A DNA stretch of 52,150 nt from Halomonas sp. (GCA_003553625.1 PWEV01000255.1:1-52150); one strand, 5' to 3'. Counted from the stretch's first letter, positions 28,916-37,235 are shown. Notes: a model not told the origin generated them from the letters alone. Program-made: numbers and translations.

Positions 28916-30259
28916 TCAATCCCCCCGCAACCTGCCGCCCATCTCCTGGGCGAGGTCCACCGCGTAGTGATCGGTCATGCCACCGATGAAATCGAGCATG
29001 CGCCGATAGCTGTCGTAGAGGCTCCAGGAGGTACGCGGGGTGTTCTCGCCGATGAGTGCCAGCACCCGCTGGTGCTTGAAGGTCGAGCGCCCGGTATGGT
29101 GGAGCTCGTGGGCGGCGCCGATAAAGGCCTCGAGAAGAATCCCCAGGGTGGTATAGGCGCCGATCTCCAGCTTGGCCTTGCGCTCGTTCTGGAAGATCCG
29201 CTCCCGGGCCAGCTGCTTGGCGGCCTTGACGCCCCAATCCAGGTCCGGATGGCAGAGTTCCAACAGGTCCTGTCGCAGGCGCCCGCCCAGCAGCTCCGCT
29301 TCGTGCTGCACGAAGACCGCCCCCACGTCGTTCACCGCCCGCTCCATGGCCGCCCCGCGCAGGGCGGCGATGCGCCGCCGCTGGGAGACCCCGTGGCGCT
29401 GCATGGCCGCGTAGTCCGCCGGCTCGCCGCCGGCGATCTGGATCAGCACCTCGGCGACCTCCTCGAAGCGCAGGATACCCATCTCCAGACCATCCTCCAG
29501 GTCGAGCAGCGCGTAACAGATATCATCGGCGGCCTCCACCAGCCAGGCCAGCGGGTGCCGACACCAGCGCCCCACCCCCTGGGGCATCAACCCCAGCCGC
29601 TCGGCCACCTGGACCAGCAGCTCCCGCTCACTCTGGTAGCAGCCAAACTTGCCGGCCGCCCCGCCGTGCTCCACCGTCCAGGGATACTTGAGCAGGGTGC
29701 CCAGCGTCGCCGTGGTGAGGCGCATGCCGCCGCGGAACTGGTTGTATTCGACCTGGGTGACGATGCGAAAGCCCTGGGCATTGCCCTCGTAGGTGAGCAG
29801 ATCCTGACGCTCGAGGTCCGAAAGACCCTCGAGCAGGCCGCGGTTGTCGGCGCGGGTGAACCAGTCGCGGATGGCGTACTCCCCGGCATGGCCGAAGGGC
29901 GGGTTGCCGATGTCGTGCCCCAGGCACGCCGCCTGGACGATCACCCCCATATCCGCCGGGGTGATCCATCCCGGCAGGCGACCGCTGAGCCGTTCGCCGG
30001 CGATCATGCCCAGCGAGCGGCCCACGCAGCCCACCTCCAGGGAGTGAGTCAGGCGGGTGTGAATATGGTCGTTATCGGTCAAGGGATGCACCTGGGTCTT
30101 GCGCCCCAGGCGTCGGAAGGAGCCGGCGAAGACGATGCGGTCATGGTCCTTGTGGAAGGGGCTGCGGCCAATCTCGTCACGGCCGGCGCCGGGGCGTTCG
30201 TCGCGTCGGTCGTGCAGGCGGCTCGGATCCAGCAGCCGCTCCCAGCTCATCTGCGTCAT
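28916..30259 (-). CDS. dgt: dGTP triphosphohydrolase (HD superfamily)
   Basis: This metal-dependent enzyme hydrolyses dGTP (and possibly other dNTPs) to the deoxynucleoside and triphosphate. The 447 residues contain the HD-domain metal ligands: His in RLTHSLEV (about 72) and His-Asp in LGHDIGNPPFGH (about 115-116). The GRSPFHKDHDRIVFAGSFRR N-terminal segment is typical. The ATG at 30259 has GGAG nine bases upstream; an ATG two codons earlier (30265) is too close to it. E. coli Dgt is longer (505 residues). Dgt affects dNTP balance and replication fidelity and can restrict phages in some hosts. Confidence 0.92.
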   Translation of the reverse strand: MTQMSWERLLDPSRLHDRRDERPGAGRDEIGRSPFHKDHDRIVFAGSFRRLGRKTQVHPLTDNDHIHTRLTHSLEVGCVGRSLGMIAGERLSGRLPGWITPADMGVIVQAACLGHDIGNPPFGHAGEYAIRDWFTRADNRGLLEGLSDLERQDLLTYEGNAQGFRIVTQVEYNQFRGGMRLTTATLGTLLKYPWTVEHGGAAGKFGCYQSERELLVQVAERLGLMPQGVGRWCRHPLAWLVEAADDICYALLDLEDGLEMGILRFEEVAEVLIQIAGGEPADYAAMQRHGVSQRRRIAALRGAAMERAVNDVGAVFVQHEAELLGGRLRQDLLELCHPDLDWGVKAAKQLARERIFQNERKAKLEIGAYTTLGILLEAFIGAAHELHHTGRSTFKHQRVLALIGENTPRTSWSLYDSYRRMLDFIGGMTDHYAVDLAQEMGGRLRGD

Positions 30260-30363
30260 GGGCATTCTCTCCTTGAGAGGCCCATTCTGGCAGCCCTCGA
30301 CGCCGCCGCCCAGCCCCTGCGCGCGGTGCAACTGCGGTTACCGATGTGATTGAACGAAAGGCG

Positions 30364-30474
30364 CCGGGGACAGGCCGGAGAGGGGGTCCGAGGACCAGGG
30401 ACGGACGAGGTAGCCTACAGGGAAGTACTCGTAGCGCCCCATCGACGGTCCGGCGCTCCGGGGCCTGTCGCCGG
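30364..30474. repeat. Imperfect palindromic element, probable interspersed repeat
   Basis: Terminal arms at 30364-30380 and 30456-30474 pair over 16 of 17 bases with a two-base bulge, enclosing about 75 bases with smaller hairpins (GGTCC-GA-GGACC, GTAG-C-CTAC). The core wording (CCAGGGACGG ... AGCCTACAGGGAAGTA ... AGCGCC) recalls a class of short interspersed elements common between gammaproteobacterial genes (from memory). It lies in the 256-base gap after ntrC and before dgt, the only gap here with such structure. Confidence 0.55.
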
Positions 30475-30515
30475 AACAGCCTTGAGCGGCGCTGCCATCT
30501 ACTATGGCCCCGCTC

Positions 30516-31928
30516 CTACTCGCCATCGGCCAGCGCCGGCAGCAGGGTCTTCAGCTTCCTCGTCAGCGTGTTGCGACCCCAGCCGAGCAGCTCCGCGGCC
30601 TCGCCCTTGCGGCCGCCGGTATGGCGCAGGGCGGTCTCGATGAGAATTCGCTCGAAGTCCGGTACGGCCTCCTCCAGCAGATGGGTGTGTCCCGCAGCCA
30701 GGGCCCGGTCGGCCCAGTCGCGAAACGCCGCCCGCCAGTCGCCGCTGGGCGTGCCGCCGCCGTCGCTGCTGCGCAGTTCAGGCGGCAGGTCCTCCACCAG
30801 GATTTCGCGACCGGAGGCCATCACCGTCAGCCAACGACAGGTGTTCTCCAGCTGACGCACGTTGCCCGGCCAGGGCAGGCGGGTCAGGTGGGCCTCCGCC
30901 TCGGGGGTCAGCACCTTCACGTCGGTGGAGAGCTCCTTGGCCGCCTCGGCCAGGAAGTGGCGGGCCAGCTGGGGGATGTCCTCTCGCCGCTCGGCCAGCC
31001 TCGGCAGATGCACGCGAATCACGTTGAGGCGATGAAAGAGGTCCTCGCGGAAGCCCCCGCCTTCCACCAGGCTCTCGAGGTTCTGGTGGGTGGCGGCGAT
31101 GATGCGCACATCCACCTTCACCGGCATGTGCCCCCCCACCCGGTAGAATTCGCCGTCGGCCAGCACCCGCAGCAGGCGGGTCTGGGTCTCGGCGGGCATG
31201 TCGCCGATCTCGTCCAGGAACAGGGTGCCGCCGTCGGCCTGCTCGAAGCGCCCCTGACGCTGCGCGGTGGCACCGGTGAAGGCGCCCTTCTCGTGGCCAA
31301 ACAGCTCCGACTCGATCAAATCCCTGGGAATTGCCGCCATGTTCAGGGCGATGAAGGGCTTGCCGCCCCGCGGGCTGTGCTGGTGGAGGGCCCGTGCTAC
31401 CCGCTCCTTGCCGGTGCCGGACTCGCCATTGATCAGCACCGTGATGTGCGAGTGCGACAGCCGGCCAATGGCGCGAAACACCTCCTGCATGGCCGGAGCC
31501 TCGCCGATGATCTCGGCACCCAGCCCCTCGGGCACGCTCACCGGGCGCTGACGCTCCCTGGCATGGGCCACGGCGCGACGCACCAGCGCCAGCGCCTCGT
31601 CGACATCGAAGGGCTTGGGCAGGTACTCGAAGGCACCTCCCTGGTAGGAGGCCACCGCGCTGTCCAGGTCGGAGTGGGCGGTCATCACGATCACCGGCAG
31701 GTCGGGATGGGCCTCGCGCACCCGCGCCATCAGGTCCAGGCCATCGATACCCGGCATGCGGATATCGGTGACCAGCACATCGGGCGGCGTATCGAGCAGG
31801 CGCTGCAGGGCCGTGTCGGCGCGATCGATGCACTCCACGTCGAGGTCGGGTTGGGCCAGGGCACGTTCGAGCACCCAGCGGATGGCGCGGTCGTCGTCGA
31901 CGACCACCACGCGAGCGAGGTCAGTCAT
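30516..31928 (-). CDS. ntrC: Nitrogen regulation response regulator NtrC
   Basis: The sigma-54-dependent activator of nitrogen-assimilation genes, 470 residues. A receiver domain (phospho-acceptor Asp at about 55 in VTDIRMPG) leads into an AAA+ domain with Walker A GESGTGKE (168-175) and the sigma-54 contact loop GAFTGA (215-220). The C-terminal Fis-type helix-turn-helix includes GRKGEAAELLGWGRNTLTRKL. The ATG at 31928 overlaps the ntrB stop by eight bases, with GGAG upstream inside ntrB. It probably binds the boxes at 33090-33105 and 35832-35847. Confidence 0.97.
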   Translation of the reverse strand: MTDLARVVVVDDDRAIRWVLERALAQPDLDVECIDRADTALQRLLDTPPDVLVTDIRMPGIDGLDLMARVREAHPDLPVIVMTAHSDLDSAVASYQGGAFEYLPKPFDVDEALALVRRAVAHARERQRPVSVPEGLGAEIIGEAPAMQEVFRAIGRLSHSHITVLINGESGTGKERVARALHQHSPRGGKPFIALNMAAIPRDLIESELFGHEKGAFTGATAQRQGRFEQADGGTLFLDEIGDMPAETQTRLLRVLADGEFYRVGGHMPVKVDVRIIAATHQNLESLVEGGGFREDLFHRLNVIRVHLPRLAERREDIPQLARHFLAEAAKELSTDVKVLTPEAEAHLTRLPWPGNVRQLENTCRWLTVMASGREILVEDLPPELRSSDGGGTPSGDWRAAFRDWADRALAAGHTHLLEEAVPDFERILIETALRHTGGRKGEAAELLGWGRNTLTRKLKTLLPALADGE

Positions 31929-32979
31929 GGCGCTTCTCCAGGGGAATCAGCAGTCGGAATTCGGTCTGGCCGGGCACGGAATCGCATTCGATCAGGCCCT
32001 GATGCTGGTGCAGGATCGCCTGGGCGATGGAGAGCCCCAGGCCACTGCCTTCCGCACGACCGGAGACCATGGGATAGAAGAGCGTCTCGCGCAGCGCCTG
32101 GGGAACCCCCGGCCCATTGTCGATCACCCCCACCTCGCATACCAGGCGGTGACGCTCCGCTCCCAGGGTGAACTGACGCCGCGCCCGGGTGCGCAGCACC
32201 AGCCGAGGCTCGGGTGTCCCCGCCTCGGTCATCGCCTCCACGGCGTTGCGCGCCACGTTGAGCAGCGCCTGGATCATCTGGGCCTCGTCACCGGCCAGGT
32301 CGGGCAGGCTGGGATCATAGTCTCGTTCGACCCGCACCTTCGGCTGCTCGACAATCAACAGCGAACGAACCCGCTCCAGGACCTTGTGGATATTCAACGG
32401 TTCGTGGCGGGTCACGCGGTTAGGGCCGAGCATCGAGTCCACCAGGTCGCGAAGTCGATCCACCTCCTCGACGATGATGCGGGTGAACTCCTTCAGATTG
32501 GGATCGTCCAGGTCGCGCTCCAGCAGCTGGGCCGCGCCCCGGATACCCCCCAGCGGATTCTTCACCTCGTGAGCCAGGCCGCGGGTCAGCACCTTGATGG
32601 TCTCCTGGCGGGTCTGCAGCGCCTCTTCCCGGGAGATTCGCATCAGCCGGTCGCGAGGCTCGATCTCCAGCAGCAGCTCCTCCCGGGAGAGCGGTGTGAC
32701 CGTGTAGTCCACGGTAAGGATCTCACCGGCCAGCATGACCAGACGCGCCTCGCGCTGGGTGAAAGGGTGGCACTCGTCCCGCGCCTTGCCCAGCACCTCG
32801 CCGAGCCCATCATCGCTCTCTATCAGGGTGCACAGCGCCACACCCTTCACCCGGCTGAGGCTGATGGCCAGCAGCGCCTCGGCGGAAGGATTCATCCATT
32901 GCAGCCTCAGCTTGCCGTCCAGCAGGACCACGGCGTTGGAGAGGTGCTCCATCAAGCGTTGATACATCGATTCGATCAT
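31921..32979 (-). CDS. ntrB: Nitrogen regulation sensor kinase NtrB
   Basis: The PII-controlled histidine kinase/phosphatase of NtrC, 352 residues. An N-terminal PAS-like domain (about 10-105) is followed by the phospho-acceptor histidine in GLAHEVKNPLGG (about 137). An ATPase domain follows with an N-box (ARNAVEAM), DNGPGVP and GSGLGLSIAQ. It is cytoplasmic, with no membrane segments. The ATG at 32979 is chosen over a TTG at 33015. A sigma-54 promoter ends about 40 bases upstream. Confidence 0.95.
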   Translation of the reverse strand: MIESMYQRLMEHLSNAVVLLDGKLRLQWMNPSAEALLAISLSRVKGVALCTLIESDDGLGEVLGKARDECHPFTQREARLVMLAGEILTVDYTVTPLSREELLLEIEPRDRLMRISREEALQTRQETIKVLTRGLAHEVKNPLGGIRGAAQLLERDLDDPNLKEFTRIIVEEVDRLRDLVDSMLGPNRVTRHEPLNIHKVLERVRSLLIVEQPKVRVERDYDPSLPDLAGDEAQMIQALLNVARNAVEAMTEAGTPEPRLVLRTRARRQFTLGAERHRLVCEVGVIDNGPGVPQALRETLFYPMVSGRAEGSGLGLSIAQAILHQHQGLIECDSVPGQTEFRLLIPLEKRHD

Positions 32980-33020
32980 GTCGGATTCCGGGGAGGCAAC
33001 AAGCTTTCGCAACAAGTTTG

Positions 33021-33036
33021 TGCAAGAAGCGCGCCA
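33021..33036 (-). promoter_or_regulatory. Sigma-54 promoter of ntrBC
   Basis: On the minus strand the sequence reads TGGCGC-N5-TTGCA, close to the TGGCAC-N5-TTGCA consensus, with the exact GG-N10-GC spacing. It lies about 42 bases upstream of the ntrB ATG. An NtrC box sits about 60 bases further upstream. Confidence 0.75.
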
Positions 33037-33089
33037 GACTCGCGAGGCCCGAGATCACTGGCCGCGAGGCGTGAGGAGAGGACCCTGAC

Positions 33090-33105
33090 GCACCAAAATA
33101 GGGCA
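33090..33105. promoter_or_regulatory. NtrC binding site upstream of ntrB
   Basis: GCACCAAAATAGGGCA matches the NtrC enhancer consensus (GCAC-N7-GTGC, with an AT-rich centre) in all but one half-site base. Its placement upstream of the sigma-54 promoter fits autoregulation of ntrBC. Confidence 0.7.
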
Positions 33106-33382
33106 AAAGAAAAGGACCTGCACGAAGTGTCGGCCGACTCTGGTGCGCCAGGTGCCCCGAGAAGGCTCAGCGGGGAGCAGCGCGCTCCTCGTGTCGGCGC
33201 AGGGGAGAATCATCCTCGGGCAGTCGACGGACCGCTTCACCGCGACGCAGCGGAGACGTCGTCTCGGCGGGTGGCGGCGCCGGCTTCACGGGCCAGGGAG
33301 GCCTTTCGCCATCGTGTGGAGGGCGACAGGGCCTCGGGGTTCCGTCCGGGCACCATGGCCAGGGTGCCCAGCGCGGGGGCAG
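33106..33382. other. Non-coding or decayed stretch between ntrB control region and DUF4124 gene
   Basis: About 280 bases without a supported gene. On the minus strand the DUF4124 reading frame stays open for about 70 codons beyond its TAG stop, giving a proline-, tryptophan- and arginine-rich tail. Third-position G/C there is clearly lower than in the neighbouring genes, so coding is doubtful. Confidence 0.5.
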
Positions 33383-33949
33383 CTAATCGGCGGGGCGGTT
33401 GACGCTGGCCCGGTGCACATAGATGGTCACAGGTGAGCTGCGGTGACGAACGGCACCGCTGCCGTCGAGCAGCTCGGCCTGCAGCACGTGTTCGCCGGGA
33501 TTCATGTTGGCGACCATGAAGGCCGTGGTATGCATCGCGGTCTGACTCACCTGGCCATTCACCAGCAGACGAACCCGATGGTCCTCGCGCAGCTCGGGCT
33601 CGATGCCCAACTCCACCGCCACGTTGCCCGCCGCCCCCACCGGGAATGCCTGCTCATGGGTGGGTGACAGCATACGGAAGCTGTCATAGGGCATGAAGGG
33701 CTGCCCGGGAGAGCCCGTCGCGGCGGCCGCTCCGCTGGCCTCGACGCGCGACTCGGGCTGGCCGGTGCGCACCTCGCCGGTGGCCGGCACGACCGTTACC
33801 GGCGCCAGCTCCACCTGCTCGCCGCCCCGCTCCGGATTGTCGGTGAACACCACGTTTCCCTGGGCGTCGGTGGTGCGGTAGATGTTCTGGGCCTGAGCGG
33901 CCAGGCTGAACGTCAGCCCCACTGCCAGGACCATCAAGGCCTTGTTCAT
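33383..33949 (-). CDS. Exported DUF4124 domain protein
   Basis: A 188-residue protein with a 20-residue Sec signal peptide (cleavage after AAQA), then a DUF4124 segment (IYRTTDAQGNVVFTDNPE, about 23-40). A low-complexity Ala/Gly linker leads to a beta-sandwich-like C-terminal domain from about residue 80. The function of DUF4124 is unknown; many members are periplasmic. The ATG at 33949 has AGGGGG upstream. It is placed between glnA and ntrBC, but a strong terminator separates it from glnA, so it needs its own promoter. Confidence 0.82.
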   Translation of the reverse strand: MNKALMVLAVGLTFSLAAQAQNIYRTTDAQGNVVFTDNPERGGEQVELAPVTVVPATGEVRTGQPESRVEASGAAAATGSPGQPFMPYDSFRMLSPTHEQAFPVGAAGNVAVELGIEPELREDHRVRLLVNGQVSQTAMHTTAFMVANMNPGEHVLQAELLDGSGAVRHRSSPVTIYVHRASVNRPAD

Positions 33950-34025
33950 GGATACCCCCTGCGTGCCGCTTTCCCGGCGGTCTGTGGATGGTGTCGCACA
34001 CTGCTCATTGGATAGTGAACAAGAT

Positions 34026-34055
34026 AAAGGGGTTCCGCCATGGCGGAACCCCTTT
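34026..34055. terminator. Intrinsic terminator of glnA
   Basis: A perfect 15-bp inverted repeat with no unpaired loop base (34026-34040 with 34041-34055) is flanked by A and T runs on both sides. It lies about 75 bases past the glnA stop and would insulate the DUF4124 and ntrBC genes from glnA transcription. Confidence 0.9.
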
Positions 34056-34130
34056 TTATCAACGTCGGGGGAGGCAGCACCGGGCCAGGTCGCATCGTCC
34101 CTGGCCCCTGCCGTCATCGGCAGTTCGCCG

Positions 34131-35537
34131 TTAACAGCTGTAGTACATGTCGAACTCGATGGGATGGGTGGTCATGCGGATGCGTTCTACATCTTCCATC
34201 TTCAGCTCGATATAGGCATCGATCATGTCTTCGGTGAACACGCCGCCCTCGGTCAGGAAGGCACGATCCTGGTCCAGCGCCTCCAGAGCCTGGTCAAGGC
34301 TGTGGGCCACGGTCGGCACGGCCTTGCCCTCTTCCGGCGGCAGGTCGTAGAGGTTCTTGTCCATGGCATCGCCGGGGTGGATCTTGTTCTTGATGCCGTC
34401 GATACCGGCCATCAGCATCGCCGCGAAGCACAGGTAGGGGTTGGCGGTCGGATCCGGGAAGCGGAGTTCGACGCGCTTGCCCTTGGGGCTCGCGGTGTAG
34501 GGGATGCGGATGGAGGCGGAACGGTTTCGCGCACTGTAGGCCAGCATCACCGGCGCCTCGAAGCCCGGCACCAGCCGCTTGTAGGAGTTGGTGGACGCAT
34601 TGGCGAAGGCGTTCAGGGCCCGGGCGTGCTTGATGATGCCGCCGATGTAATAGATCGCCATCTCGGAGAGGCCGGCATACTCGTCGCCCGCGAACTGGTT
34701 GTTGCCGTCTTTCCAGAAGGACTGGTGCACGTGCATGCCGCTGCCGTTGTCGCCGACGAGCGGCTTGGGCATGAAGGTGGCGGTCTTGCCGTAGGCGTGA
34801 GCCACATTGTGGATCACGTACTTCATCTCCTGGACCTCGTCGGCCTTCTTGACCAGGGTGTTGAACTTGACCCCGATCTCGTTCTGGCCGGCGTTGGCCA
34901 CCTCGTGGTGGTGCACCTCGACGGTCTGGCCGATCGCCTCCAGGGTGTTGCACATGGCACCGCGGATATCGTGGAAACTGTCTACCGGGGGCACCGGGAA
35001 ATAGCCGCCCTTGACGCGCGGACGGTGGGCCAGGTTACCGCCCTCGATGATACGGTCAGTGGACCAGGCCCCCTCTTCAGAGGTGATCTTGTACATGGAG
35101 CCCTCGATGTCGGACTTCCAGTGCACCTGGTCGAAGATGAAGAACTCGGGCTCCGGACCGAAGAAGGCGGTGTCGCCCAGGCCGGTAGACTGCAGGTAGG
35201 CCTCGGCGCGCTTGGCGATGGAGCGAGGATCACGCTCGTAGCCCTGCATGGTGGCCGGCTCGATGATGTCGCAGCGCAGCACCAGGGTGGAGTCCTCGGT
35301 GAAGGGGTCGAGGAAGGCAGAACCATCTTCCGGTCGCAGAATCATGTCGGACTCGTTGATACCCTTCCAGCCGGATATGGAAGAGCCATCGAACATCTGG
35401 CCGTTCTCGAAAAACTCCTCGTCCACATCACGGGCGGGAATGGTAACGTGCTGTTCCTTGCCACGGGTATCGGTGAAGCGCAGGTCGACCCACTTCACGT
35501 CATGTTCTTCAATCAGGGCGAGAGTCTTGTCAGACAT
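34131..35537 (-). CDS. glnA: Glutamine synthetase, type I
   Basis: The dodecameric enzyme that assimilates ammonium into glutamine. The 468 residues match the adenylylated beta subtype of enterobacteria. The adenylylation target Tyr is at about residue 397 in [10 protein letters not shown], the same position as in E. coli. [11 protein letters not shown], the catalytic [13 protein letters not shown] and the C-terminal [10 protein letters not shown] are present. The ATG at 35537 has GGAGGA upstream. Expression is probably from a sigma-54 promoter about 145 bases upstream, activated by NtrC encoded just downstream. Confidence 0.98.
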   Translation of the reverse strand: MSDKTLALIEEHDVKWVDLRFTDTRGKEQHVTIPARDVDEEFFENGQMFDGSSISGWKGINESDMILRPEDGSAFLDPFTEDSTLVLRCDIIEPATMQGYERDPRSIAKRAEAYLQSTGLGDTAFFGPEPEFFIFDQVHWKSDIEGSMYKITSEEGAWSTDRIIEGGNLAHRPRVKGGYFPVPPVDSFHDIRGAMCNTLEAIGQTVEVHHHEVANAGQNEIGVKFNTLVKKADEVQEMKYVIHNVAHAYGKTATFMPKPLVGDNGSGMHVHQSFWKDGNNQFAGDEYAGLSEMAIYYIGGIIKHARALNAFANASTNSYKRLVPGFEAPVMLAYSARNRSASIRIPYTASPKGKRVELRFPDPTANPYLCFAAMLMAGIDGIKNKIHPGDAMDKNLYDLPPEEGKAVPTVAHSLDQALEALDQDRAFLTEGGVFTEDMIDAYIELKMEDVERIRMTTHPIEFDMYYSC

Positions 35538-35680
35538 GGTGTCCTCCGGGGTTGAGCTTGGCTCGAAGCCTTGGGGTGTTGCGAAATCCAGATGCTGCTA
35601 AAGCAAAATACTGCTGAGTTGTAGCATGCCACGGACTAGCTGCCCACGGCCGCCGGCATTCTCTTCGGCGCTGCCCGATA

Positions 35681-35700
35681 TAAAGCACACTTCATGCCAA
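35681..35700 (-). promoter_or_regulatory. Sigma-54 promoter of glnA
   Basis: The minus strand reads TTGGCATGAAGTGTGCTTTA: GG and GC separated by ten bases, very like E. coli glnAp2 (TTGGCAC...GCTTTA, from memory). Predicted start is near 35673, giving a leader of about 135 nt. Confidence 0.8.
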
Positions 35701-35831
35701 TATTGCACCTTGATGCGACAAAAACACAGCAACACGATGATTTAAATGCATAAAGCAAAAGATTTCGGCGCACCAGCCTGAATCAACAGCGCCTTGAATT
35801 CATCAAGGATTCTCTTCCAGGCAGCATTTTC

Positions 35832-35847
35832 GCACCTTATTTGTGCA
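35832..35847. promoter_or_regulatory. NtrC binding site upstream of glnA
   Basis: GCACCTTATTTGTGCA has perfect GCAC-N7-GTGC half-sites with an AT-rich centre, about 165 bases upstream of the predicted start. A degenerate second half-site (GCACCATAACG) begins 29-30 bases further, near the three-turn spacing seen in E. coli. A separate CCTTGA/TCAAGG palindrome (35792-35808) between box and promoter is unexplained. Confidence 0.75.
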
Positions 35848-35964
35848 AAAAGAATCGGCTATGCACCATAACGGCCCGCCCGGGGTGCAAAGACGCCATC
35901 CCACCATCCGCCGAGCGGAGTAAAATCACCCTTCGCTTAACCAGGCTTTTACTACCCGACCCCA

Positions 35965-35994
35965 TTGATACGCAGATTCACCAAGGGCTACAAT
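35965..35994 (+). promoter_or_regulatory. Sigma-70 promoter of the glycosyltransferase-like gene
   Basis: TTGATA (35965-35970) and TACAAT (35989-35994) are spaced by 18 bases; five of six -10 and -35 positions match the consensus. The transcript would start near 36001, about 80 bases before the gene. Confidence 0.6.
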
Positions 35995-36081
35995 CGCTTA
36001 CAGCGCCCTGAGGCGCCGGCAGTGAATTCCTGGCAGCCGGCTCGTGCCCCCCCCATGGTGCGGCCAAATCCCGGAGTTCGC

Positions 36082-36627
36082 ATGATCGATTTCACCGGCT
36101 GCATACTTATCGACGCCCGCTGCGCCGGCTCCCGCCTGCCCCGGCAGCTGGCTATCGTCGCGCCGATGGCCCTTGCCGAAGCCGCCTCCTTATCGCTGAG
36201 GATTATCGACGATACCGGCGACCCTAGACTCCCTCGCATTGCTCGACGCTGTGGCGCCCGCCTGATCAGCGTCCCCCCTGCTCCCCTGGGGCAGCGCCTC
36301 AACGACGCCATCGCCCGCTGTAGCGGCGAGGTGCTGGTCTTCCCCGGCATCGGCAATGCCACCGGCGCCGAGGCCCTGCTGGCATTGGCTAACGAAGTTG
36401 CCGCGGGTGAGTGCGATGCCGCCCTGCTCCCTGACCTGCACCGGGGGCCGCTGCAGCGCCTGCTGGCCAGGATCAGGCGCCTGCCCCGGGGCAAAGGCCT
36501 CTGCCTGTCACGCAGCTGGTTCGAGCGGATCGGCGGCTGCGACCCCGCCCTCGAAGACGGTGCCCCGGACGAGTTGCTGGAGCGCCTGCGCTCCTGCGGC
36601 GCCCGAATAAGGCCCGGTGATCCCTGA
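36082..36627 (+). CDS. Glycosyltransferase-2-like protein lacking a clear DxD motif
   Basis: A 181-residue protein resembling small GT-A proteins of the TIGR04283 type: a beta strand with RRCGARLISVP, GQRLNDAIARCSGEVLVFPG (about 71-90), and a C-terminal SRSWFERIGGCDPALED with the acidic-loop pattern. The usual metal-binding DxD after LVF is replaced by PGIGN, so it may not use a nucleotide sugar. No signal peptide is visible. The ATG at 36082 has CCGGAG five bases upstream; an ATG at 36055 is possible. It is a single-gene unit divergent from glnA. Confidence 0.5.
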   Translation: MIDFTGCILIDARCAGSRLPRQLAIVAPMALAEAASLSLRIIDDTGDPRLPRIARRCGARLISVPPAPLGQRLNDAIARCSGEVLVFPGIGNATGAEALLALANEVAAGECDAALLPDLHRGPLQRLLARIRRLPRGKGLCLSRSWFERIGGCDPALEDGAPDELLERLRSCGARIRPGDP

Positions 36628-36766
36628 ACCCGGCGTTCAACCTGGCTGGCACTTGATCAGCCATTCTGCATACGTTGACTGCCCGTCCCAGCACGACATT
36701 GAGCCCGCCACAGGGTGCCGATAAGGTGGCCGACTCAATTGGCCCATCGGCTGTGCGCACCAAGAA

Positions 36767-37234
36767 ATGACCGCTAATCCTGAAATGATACGAAAGAATT
36801 TCTGGTCCGGCCTGGGCGTCGCCGCGGTGGCGGCGCTCCTGCTTGCCTGGGTCGTCCCCACCTGGGGGGGGCGTGGCTTCGCCGTCGGCATGCAACCCCG
36901 CACCCTGGCCACTCTCGGCGCCTGGGTCATGCTGATCTGCGCCCTACTGCTCAGCCTGGTCAGTGCCGTGGCCCTGATGCGCGCACGCCAGCCCTTCGCG
37001 GCCCGACCCGACCTGCTCGGCCTGTGGCACCAGTTTTGGCCCTTCGTCTACGTACTGGCCTTCATCGTGGCCATCGACCGCCTACCACTGACCTGGGTCG
37101 CGCCGGCGCTGATCGCTGGACTGCTGCTGATTCTCGGTGAGCGGCGCTGGCTAGTCCTGCTGTTGACCTCAACCATCCCCACCGGCTGTTTATATGTGCT
37201 GACCGCTCACCTGATGCGCATAGGAGTGGTCTGA
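36767..37234 (+). CDS. Tripartite tricarboxylate transporter small subunit TctB
   Basis: A 155-residue protein with about four membrane helices, matching the small TctB/DctQ-like subunit of TTT systems. It precedes the large TctA subunit by one base and starts a tctB-tctA-tctC set; most known loci begin with the receptor gene. The ATG at 36767 has only a weak ribosome-binding site, and the Met six codons later (36785) is an alternative. A weak sigma-54-like TGGCAC-N5-CAGC lies upstream but lacks a good -12. Confidence 0.82.
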   Translation: MTANPEMIRKNFWSGLGVAAVAALLLAWVVPTWGGRGFAVGMQPRTLATLGAWVMLICALLLSLVSAVALMRARQPFAARPDLLGLWHQFWPFVYVLAFIVAIDRLPLTWVAPALIAGLLLILGERRWLVLLLTSTIPTGCLYVLTAHLMRIGVV

Positions 37235-37235
37235 C

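Noticed and set aside
30504..32171. Long plus-strand open frame over ntrC and part of ntrB
   Set aside because: Composition is typical of an antisense shadow in high-GC DNA; NtrC and NtrB motifs on the minus strand are unambiguous.
33942..35555. Long plus-strand open frame over glnA
   Set aside because: Antisense shadow; glutamine synthetase on the minus strand is complete and conserved.
36645..36670. Sigma-54 promoter before tctB (TGGCAC-N5-CAGC)
   Set aside because: The -24 half fits, but the -12 half lacks TT and no NtrC box lies upstream.
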